From contig CM055315.2 of NCBI GenBank assembly GCA_029255685.2, forward strand, positions 49,877,358-49,941,357: a stretch of DNA of 64,000 nucleotides. The letters are read 5' to 3'. This DNA comes from Silene conica (taxonomy: Eukaryota > Streptophyta > Magnoliopsida > Caryophyllales > Caryophyllaceae). Each line of letters starts with the position of its first letter. Position 1 is the stretch's first letter. A program made the translations under genes and the position numbers. Positions 46,992 to 58,402 of the stretch are shown piece by piece. The notes beneath the pieces are model-generated. The model made no database searches and was not told where the DNA came from. It worked only from the letters and a program-made list of their open reading frames with translations.

Positions 46992-48763
46992 AAAGGTTGT
47001 TGCATGCTTAATCGGTTTTTAGTTTTTCCGAGTTTTTGAGACTTAAAATAAAACTATTAATTTCGAGATTCATATGATAAATCACTCGACTTTTTGGCAT
47101 GTTTATAAATCTGGTCCTAAAATGTTTTTTAGGTTATTTAGATAGTTTATGAGATTTAAATATTGTTCATTATATAAATTTTAATCATTTGTATGTATTT
47201 TATGAGAAAATCGATTAAAAATGGTTAAAATAGATAGAAGACGTTTCTAGCCTTGTATTTTCTACACGACCTCACATGCTTATTTTACTTAATGTATGTA
47301 AAATTTGGTACAATATGATGTTGTATAGCATGTTTTACGATTTTATTTGACAAAACCGTATTAAGAGGTAATTTTGGTTAAATATATATGATATTTCGAA
47401 TTAAGTTTCGAAAACCTTGACCAAAATTTTTGACATTGTAAATATTAAAGTAATATTTCAGAATGTTTGTGAAAATAAAATCCAAATTTCGAAAATTTTG
47501 TAATTTATTTGGATCTATTTCGTAAAGGGTTATGTAATTCATGGCATATTTGAACAATATAAAAATAATTAAAGGGTTAATTATAATCAAAATTATTTAT
47601 GACTAATTTTGAATCCTAAAATGTGTTAGGATATTATTTAGAACATAAGTTTGTTTATGTTTTAATTTATGCATTTTAAAGGGTTAAAGTTGCAAAAATC
47701 TCATAAAACCGGTTTATTGTTGACCTAATAAGTTATTAGGGCGATTTGGCATTAAAAATGAACATATTCATAACATTTATATTGCTGCGTTTTTCGTATC
47801 AATGTCATATTTTATTACATTATTTTTGAATTATGTAATTATTCTAGTATGGCCTTAGTTTAATCGGTCATTCCCGTAATGAAAGGGGTTATTGATCCGG
47901 TTGTAATTTTGTGATCTCGTATCACCCAATTGTAATTTATTTCTATTTTTATATTGTATAAAGTAGATAGAATTAAGATTGTAATTTTTGTAATTCGGAG
48001 TTCCCAAGGCGTTGCATTCCCGGAGGAGTCCAAGACGGTGTTCCTCAAGTGTTTACCGAGAAGCCTGGGGACCAAAGGAGTTGGTTTCCGAATTGTATTT
48101 TATTTATTATCTTTTAGGAAAGGCCATACTATAAATTTTATTATTCGCTTTATTTTGTTTTAATATGTTGCATGCATAGCCAAATCGCCATTAACATGTC
48201 ATGCATATCGAGTATGGAGTCTTCAACGTATCATTTTATTATCGACATTTCACCTAATTAGTTCACTTTAAAAGGAGATAGATAATATTTGATAAGATCT
48301 CTTACGTATTAAATAATGAGACTTAGCCTTACCAAAGAAAAGAACTCATGAATCCCTTCTTCACAAGAGAGAGTGGGCTCGGCTACACCGAGGTGCTATA
48401 ATTGTTACGTTGGGTAAGTGAGGTAATAAGATTAAAATCGTAGTATTTGGTTGATTTCATCGAAAGTATTCGTAACCGTAGTTGCAATAAGTTCGGGCTA
48501 AAGATAGAAATTAATGTAATTTTATCGACCGGGAATTCTAATGTAGAATCGATTAAGTGTTAATCCACCGAGTTATATTGACAAGGGATGAATCGGCTAT
48601 ACCGTGCCCTAGTTGATATGGATTTGGATCTCGGGATCATTTGCTTTATTGTGTAAGAGATCATTAAGTAAATGTTAAGCTTGTTTAAAAATGTTTGACA
48701 AGTGTTTAAAATGATGAACGTTAAATTTTCCTTCATTTCCGTTTTTGTAGTTATTTAATCGCA
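46992..48763 (+). other. Long leader of copia-2
   Basis: 1.8 kb, AT-rich, no ORF above noise. The missing gag core cannot be found here in any frame. Confidence 0.6.
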
Positions 48764-49147
48764 ATGGATTCATTCAACCCTATCACTATTGATTCTTGTC
48801 ACAATGTTTTTGACGATGTTTGCAACCAAAACAACATTGATACTACTAGAGAAGTTCATTTCGGAACGGGTCCGGATGGCAATGTTAACTTTATCACTTC
48901 TCTCCCACCTCCCAAAGGTCCACTTCTTGACACGGCTTATATTGATGAGCTAAATGAAGAATTGGATGCCTTATACTTGAAAGAAAGGGCTTATGATGAA
49001 GCTAGTGGGAGCTCTAGCAAGAAAAGTCTTGCAAAGATAAAGAAGAAGAAAAGAAAGTTACAAAAGGGGCGATGCCACTATTGTAGTGTCATGGGCCATT
49101 GAAAGAGGAATTACTCTAAGTACTTACGTCACATCCAAGAAGGTCTT
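48764..49147 (+). pseudogene. Copia-2 Gag remnant
   Basis: 112 codons from ATG 48764 (MDSFNPITIDSCHNVF). It lacks the roughly 250-residue copia gag core that copia-1 has. A coiled segment (YIDELNEELDALYLKERAYDE) and a basic run (KIKKKKRKLQKGR) lead into a zinc knuckle CHYCSVMGH that is cut by TGA at 49100-49102, where the family has Trp; the final Cys is Tyr. After the TGA the same frame runs into pol. Confidence 0.8.
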
Positions 49148-52100
49148 GTGATTCCGTTAGGTAATTCCAAATCTGAAATTTTTGTTATTGACATAAATTT
49201 TACATCCAACACAACATGGGTATTGGATACTGGTTGTGGTTCTCACCTTTGTAATCGTTTGCAGGGTTTAAGAGAAGTGGATAAAATAGACAAGGGTGAT
49301 ATGGATCTCCGATTAGGAAATGGAGCTCGGGTAGCGGCCACTTCAAAAGGAACTTGCACTCTTGCCTTATCAAGTGGATACGAGTTACATTTAAATAATT
49401 GTTATTTTGTACCCTCTCTTTCCAAAAACATTATTTCTGTTGCAATGTTAGACATTGAGGGATATAGTTTTTCCATTAAAAACAATTGTTGTGTAATCTC
49501 TAAGGATGACATGGTTGTTGGCCATGCTACATCAATTAATGGAATCTATGTTTTGGAAACTTCGGACTCGTCTAAAGATGTCTATAACATTAATAACAAA
49601 AGGATAAAGACAAATGACCCAAATGAATCGTATGTTTGGCATTGTCGACTTGGTCACATAAATGAAAATCGCATTAAAAGATTGGTACAGACCAATATAA
49701 TTAAACCATTCGAATATGAATCTTATGGTACATGCAAAGCTTGTCTTCTAGGAAAGATGACTCGTAATCCTTTTAGTGGTAAAGGGACACGAGCTAGTGA
49801 GTTATTAGGGCTCATACATACGGATGTATGTGGACCACTAACAGTCACTGCTAGAGGCAATTATGACTATTTCATTACCTTCACCGATGATTTAAGTAGA
49901 TATGGGTATATCTACTTAATGAAGTATAAGAGTGAAGCCTTCAAGAAATTTAAAGAATTTCAAAATGAAGTAGAAAACCAACTCGACAGAAAGATTAAGA
50001 CACTACGATCCGATCGTGGTGGTGAACATCTTAGCAACGAATGTGATTCGCATCTAAAAGAATGTGGCATTGTGTCACAACTTTCACCTTCAGGAACGCC
50101 ACAACTTAATGGTGTGGCAGAAAACAGGAATCGAACCTTATTGGATATGGTCCGATCAATGATGAGCCAAACTGACTTGCCTGATTCATTTTGGGGATTT
50201 GCGATCCTCACTGCCATGAAGTCGTTGAACAATAGTCCAACGAAAGCGACCGATAAGACTCCATATGAGATGTGGAAGGGAAATGTTCCTAACTTATCCT
50301 ATATGAAAATATGGGGATGTGAGGCTTATGTCAGGGTAAAAACCGATGACAAACTTGCTCCACGATCCGAAAAATGCATTTTTGTTGGTTATCCAACCAC
50401 CTCACGTGGCTACCACTTTTACAAACCTCATGAAAACAAAGTGTTTGTGTCTTCTGAGGCTGTCTTCTTAGAAAAGGAGTTTATTTCTAAGAGACAGAGT
50501 GGGAGAAATTTTGAACTTAATGAAGTTCGAGAAGTTCAAGAGCCACAAACTGAAGCTGAGACAGATGAAGATGTTCCTTCTTCTTCCGCTTCGGTACCTA
50601 TTCAACCCAGGAGGTCGAGTAGGGTTCCACATCAACCTGATAGGTATGTTGGACTAATTGAGGAAGATGGTAGCCTAGACGTATTACTTTTGGAAAGTGA
50701 TGAGCCTACCACTTACAAAGCTGCAATCTCTAGTCCCGACTCCGCCAAATGGCAAGAGGCCATGATATCCGAGATGGATTCTATGCATCAAAACCAAGTA
50801 TGGGACTTGGTAGACTTGAATAAGGAGATGAGACCTCTCCAATGCAAGTGGATCTTCAAGGTGAAGAATGGCATAGAAGGACATGATGATGTCTATAAAG
50901 CTAGGCTAGTAGCTAAAGGGTTTTCCCAAGTTCAGGGTCTTCATTATGATGAAACCTTTGCTCCGGTAGCCATGCTAAGATCCATTAGGATAATGTTAGC
51001 GATTTCCGCATTTCATGATTATGAAGTGTGGCAGATGGACGTCAAAACCGCCTTCTTAAATGGGCATTTAAAGGAGGATGTGTATATGATACAACCTGAA
51101 GGTTTTGAAGATCCTAAAAATCCTAACAAGGTATGCAAACTTAAGAGATCCATTTATGGTCTTAAGCAAGCATCCGGGAGTTGGAATCATCGCTTCAATG
51201 AAGTCATAAAAGAGAATGGTTTCACTCGAAGTGTCGAGGAACCTTGTCTATACATGAAATTTAGTGGGAGCAATGTTGTATTCCTAATCTTGTATGTGGA
51301 TGACATACTACTTATTGGAAATGACGTTCCAATGCTTTCATCAGTTAAAGGATGGTTAGGTAACCATTTTCAGATGAAAGATCTAGGAAATGCACAATGC
51401 ATATTAGGTATCCAGATCTATAGAGATAGGTCCAAGAGGATATTGGCACTAAGTCAAGAATCTTATATCGATAAGATTCTACGGTTCAACATGGGAAATT
51501 CTAAGAGAGGATTTATCCCTATGGGAAGTGGTATTATATTGAGAAAATCTCAATCTCCCACGGAGCCCAAGGATGTTGAACGCATGAAAATGATCCCTTA
51601 TGCTTCCGATGTGGGATCTATCATGTATGCCATGATATGCACTCGTTCAGATGTCTCGTATGCTTTGAGCATGACTAGTAGATATCAAGCAAATCCAGGT
51701 GAAAGTCACTGGATTGCAGTCAAGAATATCCTGAAGTACTTAAGAAGAACTAAGGATTCATATTTAGTGTTTGGAGGGGAAGAAGATTTGTGTGTAAAGG
51801 GTTACACAGATGCAAGCTTCCAAACGGATAAAGACGATTTTAAATCCCAGGCTGGATTTGTCTTTATCTTGAATGGTGGTGCCATTAGTTGGAAGAGCTT
51901 CAAAGAACCAGTCGATGCGGATTCTACAACGGAAGCAGAGTACATTGCAGCATCAGAAGCTGCTAAGGAAGCAGTATGGATAAGGCAATTCATCGAGGGA
52001 CTAAGGGTAGTTCCAAATGCTGAAGATCCTATCACCCTGTACTGTGATAACAGTGGTGTTGTCTTTCAGGCTAAGGAGCCAAAGTCTAGTAATAAATCTA

Positions 52101-52276
52101 GACATGTACGAAGAAAATATCATGTAATTCGGGATTTAATTGATAGGAGGGAAATAGCGATTTGTAAGGTTGGGACAGACGACAATGTGGCTGATCCCTT
52201 AACCAAACCCTTGTCGCAAGTTAAGCATGATTCTCATGCTCGTTCTATGGGTCTTAAGAATTTACCCAATGTGTAA
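49148..52276 (+). CDS. Copia-2 Pol (protease, integrase, RT, RNase H)
   Basis: 1042 uninterrupted codons. Protease DTGCGSHLC (about residue 29). Integrase zinc finger WHCRLGHINENR and CKACLLGK (about 163-206), catalytic HTDVCGP, LRSDRGGEH and the Glu in NGVAENRNRTLL. RT: VYKARLVAKGFSQ, WQMDVKTAFLNGHLKE, KRSIYGLKQASGSW, ILYVDDILLIGND. RNase H: GYTDASFQTD, DSTTEAEYIAAS, YCDNSGVV, RHVRRKYHVIRD. All core acidic residues are present. Oddities: compared with copia-1 it lacks one residue in KILRFNM, and has Ser for Arg in QASGSW-region and SDVSY for PDVAY. The first ATG is probably not a true start; pol would be made as a gag-pol fusion. Confidence 0.95.
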   Translation: MIPLGNSKSEIFVIDINFTSNTTWVLDTGCGSHLCNRLQGLREVDKIDKGDMDLRLGNGARVAATSKGTCTLALSSGYELHLNNCYFVPSLSKNIISVAMLDIEGYSFSIKNNCCVISKDDMVVGHATSINGIYVLETSDSSKDVYNINNKRIKTNDPNESYVWHCRLGHINENRIKRLVQTNIIKPFEYESYGTCKACLLGKMTRNPFSGKGTRASELLGLIHTDVCGPLTVTARGNYDYFITFTDDLSRYGYIYLMKYKSEAFKKFKEFQNEVENQLDRKIKTLRSDRGGEHLSNECDSHLKECGIVSQLSPSGTPQLNGVAENRNRTLLDMVRSMMSQTDLPDSFWGFAILTAMKSLNNSPTKATDKTPYEMWKGNVPNLSYMKIWGCEAYVRVKTDDKLAPRSEKCIFVGYPTTSRGYHFYKPHENKVFVSSEAVFLEKEFISKRQSGRNFELNEVREVQEPQTEAETDEDVPSSSASVPIQPRRSSRVPHQPDRYVGLIEEDGSLDVLLLESDEPTTYKAAISSPDSAKWQEAMISEMDSMHQNQVWDLVDLNKEMRPLQCKWIFKVKNGIEGHDDVYKARLVAKGFSQVQGLHYDETFAPVAMLRSIRIMLAISAFHDYEVWQMDVKTAFLNGHLKEDVYMIQPEGFEDPKNPNKVCKLKRSIYGLKQASGSWNHRFNEVIKENGFTRSVEEPCLYMKFSGSNVVFLILYVDDILLIGNDVPMLSSVKGWLGNHFQMKDLGNAQCILGIQIYRDRSKRILALSQESYIDKILRFNMGNSKRGFIPMGSGIILRKSQSPTEPKDVERMKMIPYASDVGSIMYAMICTRSDVSYALSMTSRYQANPGESHWIAVKNILKYLRRTKDSYLVFGGEEDLCVKGYTDASFQTDKDDFKSQAGFVFILNGGAISWKSFKEPVDADSTTEAEYIAASEAAKEAVWIRQFIEGLRVVPNAEDPITLYCDNSGVVFQAKEPKSSNKSRHVRRKYHVIRDLIDRREIAICKVGTDDNVADPLTKPLSQVKHDSHARSMGLKNLPNV

Positions 52277-53060
52277 TCGATTATGCGATATGAAATGAAA
52301 AATGTTGTTTTTGCGTTCATATAAGATAATCTTGTTCATCATTTAAGTTTTATATAACTTGTTTTATTTTATATACTTTGTTAAATCCAAACAGGATTGT
52401 ATGACAATTAATGAACCTTGTCAAAGTGAACTGGATTAACTTAGTAATGCCCCTAGTCACTTATATGAGGTGACATCTCGAAGTGACTAGATTATGATGC
52501 GATTGATGGTGAGTTCTAACACCATAGAGTCATAAGAGATGACTAGTCGGTCATATAGACAAACTGTAAGGTACACTTGTGTCGGGCAGTGACCGCTTAT
52601 AGAGTTCTTTAGAATTCAATGGAGCCTGGTCGTGGCAAGAGCTGTTATATATATATATTCTTATGAGTCGATTCTTAGACTAGAGACTGGTTGCTCTAAA
52701 AGTGACATAATTCAAAGTGACTTTAATTTATGCTCTACGATCTTCCGTAAAAGGGGTCAAATGGGCATCTTTCGGGTCACGGTGGACGATGTTAGCCATG
52801 GAGAACAGTCGGATAGGAATTGTTCTACCCCTTGTCAGGGTTATCTTAAATCTCAAGGCCACTCGAGGAGTTGTGAACTAGAAATGCGTGGCCACGCTCG
52901 GAGAATATCTATGGTAAATAATTCTGGTCTACCAGTTAGACTCCATATCGAGAAAAACCACTATTGATTTGATCACGTGCAAGTACGACCTGTAAGATAC
53001 CTTGTATTGAGTGGGAGATGATGTAATAGAACAAGAGAATCGGTGATCCACACTTGTGAG
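52277..53060 (+). other. 3' untranslated region of copia-2
   Basis: About 0.8 kb of non-coding sequence. It shares blocks with the copia-1 3' UTR (GCCACTCGAGGAGT). A 111-codon ORF at 52632-52967 has no recognisable content. Confidence 0.6.
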
Positions 53061-53074
53061 GACAAGTGGGAGAT
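53061..53074 (+). other. Polypurine tract of copia-2
   Basis: GACAAGTGGGAGAT directly before the 3' LTR. Confidence 0.85.
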
Positions 53075-53940
53075 TGTTGGAGTAAGTGTCCCCCACAATA
53101 GTGTGATCACGTCAATAATATAATTAATTGACAAATCTCTATAAAAAATATTCATGGGATGATTCTTAATCATAAGTCAACTGGTCAACATTAATCGGTA
53201 ATGATTGGCTTGCTAGAGTTTGACATTACTGTCGTAATGATGGTGGTGACCAGTTGATCCCTTTAGGTCACACCTATAGGACAACTCTCTTAATGATAAA
53301 TGAAATAACTGTATATTGATACGAGTTAGTTCATTTCTAGTTTATAAATAATATAAGGAGAAAATTTATAATAAGATTATAAATTAAAATGTATTAGTGA
53401 TTGAAATGTCATCACTATTATTTATATGTTTATGAAACATAAAATTGTTTGAATGAATTATTTAAAACTACAATTGTTGTAGTGACAAAGTTTAATTAGT
53501 TGAGATGTAAGTAATTATTTAATTACTAATAATTTTACGAATTAGGAGTTTAAAAGTTAAACTATAAATTTCGTAATGTAATATGATCAATGTATTTGAT
53601 CCATGACATATTAATGAGTATTGTGTATGGGTCCATTTAGGGTTGACAAAACCGTGTGACATACACACATACAAGATGTTACACATTATGATATAATATG
53701 ATAAAAAACATTTTAAGACATCTTATTAATTGTATGGCATAGTGGGAGATATTGTAGTGTATTGAGGTGCCCATCCATTGGGCACCCTAACCAAACCACC
53801 CGGCCACTCCTTGAGGAGAACAAAAGAGGAAATTGTTCCCTCAAGTCATTCATTCATGTTTATGCATAGGGTTTTACTTAGAGAGAAAAAGAAAGAAAAC
53901 ACTCTGTAATTCAAGCCCAAAAACCGTGCACCCTCCTTAG
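53075..53940 (+). repeat. 3' LTR of copia-2, truncated
   Basis: 866 of 1175 bp. Similarity to the 5' LTR ends at CCCTCCTTAG; the next base starts chromovirus protease sequence. Confidence 0.92.
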
Positions 53941-54126
53941 AAGAGATAAGGCAAATTCCTTCACGGGGACGAGTTCCCTTATATGAGACACGGATTCCAA
54001 GAGGACTTTTTAGACACAACTTTTGATCTCGGCATTCGAACCTAGCATGATAGCGGGAAAGCCAATCCATGCCAAGTATGATGTCAAACTCTTCGAGTGG
54101 GAAACGGAGAAGGTTTGAGGGAAAAG
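53941..54126 (-). pseudogene. Element F protease, C-terminal piece
   Basis: Encodes LEEFDIILGMDWLSRYHA and CRDQKLCLKSPLG, the end of protease and the linker to RT. Its upstream edge is the target-site copy AAAAG (54122-54126). Its downstream edge at 53941 is the fusion with copia-2. The frame matches that of the piece right of element E, so the protease was one frame before E inserted. Confidence 0.85.
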
Positions 54127-54188
54127 TGTAACACCCCCATTTATCAAAAAGCCTGAACTAGGACTTCTCCGATAATTGGGTGTGTTAC
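54127..54188 (-). repeat. 62 bp inverted LTR-end copy at the left terminus of E
   Basis: Reverse complement of 58336-58397 with one mismatch (CAAAAAG against CAAAGAG). It starts TGTAACACCCCC and stops at GGGTGTGTTAC, beyond which the two copies diverge. The segment is itself bounded by short inverted ends. Confidence 0.95.
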
Positions 54189-55684
54189 AAAGTTCCGTGA
54201 TTAGGAAGGGAGAGTCTTTAGGCGATTTGACTATCGAGCCCGAGTTGTATGAGGAGATTCGAGAAAAACAGAAAAATGACTCAAGGATTCTAAGGTGGCG
54301 GGAAGCGGTGAGTAAGGCCAGTGGCGCCGAGCCTTATTCCAAGTTCGAGATTTTCTCCGATGATAGTTTGAGGTTTGCGGGAAGATGGTGTGTACCTGAG
54401 AATGAAGAGTTAAAGAGGAAGATACTTACCGAAGCTCACTCTACACCTTATTCGGTTCATCCAGGGGGGGATAAGTTGTATCAGGACATAAAAAGGACAT
54501 TTTGGTGGCCAAACATGAAGAATGAAGTTGCAGAGTTTGTGTCCCGATGTTTAGTATGCCAAAAGGTGAAAGGGGAACATAAGAGACCGCAAGGAAAAGT
54601 GCAACCACTCGATGTACCAGAATGGAAGTGGGAAAGCATATCGATGGACTTCATCGTAGGGTTACCAAGGACTCGGAGGGGTAATAACATGATCTGGGTC
54701 ATTGTTGACAGACTGACCAAATCAGCCCATTTCATTCCTATGAAGGACACCTGGAGTAAAGCTGAGCTAGCTCGAGCATACATCAAGCACGTGGTGAAAC
54801 TGCATGGAGTGCCTAAGGACGTTGTGTCCGACCGAGAGTCGAGGTTCATTTCTAAGTTTTGGCAGGAGTTGCAATCTTTGATGGGGACGAAGTTGAAAAT
54901 GAGTACAGCTTTTCATCCAGCCACTGATGGTCAGACGGAGAGGACCATTCAAACCCTGGAAGACATGCTTCGAGCTTGCGTATTGGAATTTGGGGGATCA
55001 TTGGAGGACAAGTTGGACTTGATAGAATTCTCATACAATAATAGCTATCACTCCAGCATTGGCCTAGCACCTTTCGAGGCGTTATATGGGAGGAAGTGTC
55101 GAAGCCCAATTTGCTGGGACGATAGGGCAGATGTAGTGGTTTTAGGACCTGAGATGATCCAGGAGATGTTGGATCAGGTACGCGTAATTCGTCAGAAAAT
55201 GAGAGCCGCGCAGGACAGACATAAGAGCTATGCGGATCTAAAGAGGAGGGATGTCACCTTCGAAAAAGGTGAGAAGGTTTTGTTGAAGGTATCTCCCATG
55301 AAGGGGGTGATGCGATTTGGAAAGAGAGGGAAGCTTAGCCAAAATTTCATTGGGCCATTTGAGATATTGGATAGAGTGGGGGAAGTGGCATATCGGTTAG
55401 CTTTACCTCCAGCTCTAGACAGGGTCCATAACGTGTTCCATATTTCCCAGTTAAGGAGGTACGTGAGTGATCCTACACACGTGTTGGATCATGAGGCTAT
55501 CGAGATCGACGAACATATGTCATACGTAGAGATGCCCAAGGAAATCCTCGATCGAAAGGTGAGAAAGACGAGAAATGGTGAGACCGTACTGGTAAAAGTC
55601 CTTTGGACCAATCACAATGTTGAAGAAGCCACTTGGGAGGCCGAATCCGCGATGAAGGAGAAGTATCCTCAGCAGTTTGTATGA
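54189..55684 (+). pseudogene. Element E integrase with chromodomain (5'-truncated pol)
   Basis: About 500 codons open up to the stop at 55684; the upstream end is the inverted 62 bp. Zinc finger: HSTPYSVHPGGDKLYQDIKR and CLVCQKVKGEHKR. Core: SMDFIVGLPRT, SDRESRFISKFW, and DGQTERTIQTLEDMLRAC, giving D,D,E. A GPFEILDRVGEVAYRLALP block leads to the chromodomain at the C-terminus (EILDRKVRKTRNGETVLVKVLW, TWEAES), which marks a chromovirus. The integrase itself shows no stop, so the insertion is young. Confidence 0.92.
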
Positions 55685-55878
55685 GGTAAGTTACGTGGAC
55701 GTAACTATCCTTTTAGGAGGGTAGAATGTAACGTTCAAAGTTTTGATACCTTTATTTATTTTATCTCTTGTTGCTCGTTCTTCTTAGGAGTCGGTATATG
55801 TAGCGGATTGTTATGGCAGAACCTCTTTTATTTCCTTAGGTGAACTTCGGGACGAAGTTCATTTTAATGGAGAAAGAC
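55685..55878 (+). other. 3' UTR and PPT of element E
   Basis: Contains an inverted GAACTTCGGGACGAAGTTC block and ends in the purine-rich ATGGAGAAAGAC directly before TGTAATACC. Confidence 0.65.
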
Positions 55879-58397
55879 TGTAATACCCCGTCTTTAATTA
55901 ATAGGATAATACTTATCTTGAATAATAATATATAATGTGTAGTTCGAATAGTACGTATATTTTAATATAAATTACGTATAGTAAAACGATAATTAATAAC
56001 ACGTAATCGATATTATGTGATTTAATGGTACATACGTATTAATTAAATATCGTTTCGTTAACTACGTAACTCATGCACCCATTAACTATTCAATTCACCA
56101 ACTTCTCGTTTTCACAATTCAATACTCTCATTCTTTTAATATATCATCATTTACCATAAGTCATGGTACAAATAACCATACATTGTTATTCCCTTTACCG
56201 TCTTTCAATTTTCCTTCAAATATTCATTCTCAACAAACGTATAACCCAAACACCTATACCTACATCACCCACCTTCCATATTGACTCACGCCAGGAGCTT
56301 TCCCACGCCATTTCAGAGCCGCCTTCACGTTTTAAATCGTCCTTCACCGTGCCTTAGTCCTCGATCTTGGTAAGTTACGTTGAACTCTTATCTTTTTTTC
56401 GCATACTTGTGGCGTGTTTCGTTCCTGGGTTGAAAGGGGGTCGTATAGGGCATTAGACTTGTACTCATAGTAAACCATAGCGGTGGTTGCGATGGTGGTA
56501 GGAACGATTTTGAATAAGAGAAGGAAGGATACGGGAATATAGACATAAACTCAAATCATACTTACACCTTTTGACGCGTGTGACTAAAACCCAGGGATGG
56601 TGGGTTCGGTTTCTGGGTTGGTAGGGGTCACGGTGGTGGCTTGGTAGTGGTCGAGGAAGAGTCGCATACGAGAGGGCAGAGAAACATCACAAAACAGAGT
56701 AAGGGGAAAACAGGGGACACGGGAGCGGTTGTCGAGCATTTTAGCAGCGTTTAAGGTTTCTGGGTGGCGACAGTGGCGGAGAAGGAACAACCCTGGACCA
56801 CCTTGGGGACAGAGGTGGTTTGGGTGGTGTCCAGGGACGATGGCGTGCGGTGGTTACGGGTTTACGGGGTAAGTTTGGGTCGGTTTGGGAGTTGGGTTCA
56901 GGTAGAAATTGGGCTGTTACGGGGATGAATACGAAGTCAGACTGGGCTTTGTTGGGGTACGGTGGAGTTGGTGGCTGGTTGGGTGGGCCACGGTGGCTGG
57001 AGATGGGTAGGAGCCGTGAGAGTAGCATGTTTGGGGGCTGATTTTATGCGTATAAACACACTGCTTAGCATGTTGTCGTAGTTACGTGATAACTAATAAT
57101 AATAATGCATGTTGTAGTTACGTAGTAATTAATAATAATACTAGGAGGAGCTAAAGTTAATAATTCAAGTAATCATTACTCAATGATAGTGTATTGTAAT
57201 AATTTACGAGTAGCTATATACATGTTAAGTGACGGGTACGTATTTCTAAGATGGGTATAACGAATTACTTAAGTTACTTTTATAGTACGCCTACGAGTTC
57301 GTAATTCTAATAATACATTTGGTAGTCTCGTAATTTGTATATATAAATATTTATATGTATATGGATAAGTATATAGGTATATATATACTTATTATGAAGT
57401 TTGTATTTAATTATCAAGTTATATTTCACATAATCGTTATTTAACTAATTCACGCGCATAAATATATAATAATAAGTAGTAGAGTTTAGAAGACGACATA
57501 GTTGTAAAGACATTTGATCAAACGAGTAATTTAGTAATAGAAATATTATTTGGTTTTAGGTAACGGTTTTGAAGTGGAGTATTTCTGATACGCTATTTTC
57601 AGCCAAGACTTGCTACTTTGAGGTAGGATAATTATTTAATCTGTCATCTTATTATTACTCGGATTGAATGTTATTGGTGGATTTAAAATGTGGTTTCCTG
57701 ATTTATTGATTATTTTATTCATTACTATGGCATATGCACTTGTTACCAGTTTTAGATATGGATTTGTGTAACGGTAAGATATCGCATTCTTTGGCATGGC
57801 ATATACATCGGTATACAGGTTTAACCTGGGCAGACATCATGGTAAGAGCCTTCGGGTGATGTATAAATAACTTACCGGCAGACACCGTTTTATACCTTCG
57901 TGGTGGTGTAGTTCAGCTGTTAAGCTGGTTTCTCGATGACGATCGAGGCAGACCCGGCCAGGAGGAGGCGGGTGGAAGTTCGGGATGAGTTAGGAAAAGG
58001 CCATGGCATTGCATTTTCATACTTGTTGCATTATTTGTTGTTTTCTATTAATTATCCTACTTAACCGCGAGGTTAACCGTGTATTCGTGAACACCTGTGA
58101 TGATCCGTAACGGGGAGCAGATTTGGCAGGCATGTAAAGAACTCAGTGGTGGCATGGGTTGGAGAGAGGATGTGGAATACCGACCTAGCTTTTAGATCGC
58201 AGTAGTTGTATCTGTTGTACCCATTCCATTATAATAGATTGTTTAATCTAGCATGTTGTATGGACATAATAAATTTTATTTAAAGTACTGTGTTTCTTTC
58301 CTTTGATTATCTACTACCTCGGTTATTCCGAGATGGTAACACACCCAATTATCGGAGAAGTCCTAGTTCAGGCTCTTTGATAAATGGGGGTGTTACA
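55879..58397 (+). repeat. 3' LTR of element E (2519 bp)
   Basis: TGTAATACCCCGTC...GGGGGTGTTACA, complete, with TSD AAAAG to its right. It shares landmarks with the solo LTR 10495-13464. Confidence 0.9.
57816..57947 (+). other. Inverted-repeat-rich zone of the element E LTR
   Basis: CAGGTT-T-AACCTG (57816-57828), CATCA-17 nt-TGATG (57835-57861), CAGCT-GTTA-AGCTG (57914-57927), CTCGAT-GACG-ATCGAG (57932-57947). The last two lie 450-483 bp from the U5 end and correspond to modules of the solo LTR. Confidence 0.8.
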
Positions 58398-58402
58398 AAA
58401 AG

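Larger units (their letters stand above)
45803..53940 (+). mobile_element. Ty1/copia retrotransposon (copia-2), 3' LTR truncated
   Basis: Plus-strand copia element inserted in RPA-like gene B. It has a 5' LTR, iMet-type PBS with one mismatch, 1.8 kb leader, shortened gag, a fully open 1042-codon pol, 3' UTR, PPT, and an incomplete 3' LTR. The LTR pair differs at about 18 of 866 comparable positions plus one indel. Pol is clearly related to copia-1 (same motifs almost throughout). No TSD can be read because the 3' LTR is cut at 53940. Confidence 0.93.
54127..58397 (+). mobile_element. Chromovirus element E with U5 ends at both termini
   Basis: 4271 bp plus-strand insertion flanked by TSD AAAAG (54122-54126, 58398-58402). 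From left: a 62 bp inverted copy of the last 62 bp of the LTR, the integrase-chromodomain end of pol, a short 3' UTR, PPT-like tract, and a complete 2519 bp 3' LTR. The 5' LTR, gag, protease, RT and RNase H are absent. Removal of E plus one TSD restores the frame of the host protease, so both boundaries are true integration ends. A normal element would begin with the U3 end (TGTAATACC), but this one begins with the U5 end in reverse (TGTAACACC). Confidence 0.88.

Noticed and set aside
52632-52967. 111-codon ORF downstream of copia-2 pol as an env-like gene
   Set aside because: No signal peptide or membrane segment, low-information sequence in a 3' UTR that is non-coding in copia-1.
54127-58397. 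DNA transposon with 62 bp terminal inverted repeats
   Set aside because: The inside is a chromovirus integrase plus a complete LTR, no DNA transposase is present, and the right inverted repeat is simply the LTR end.
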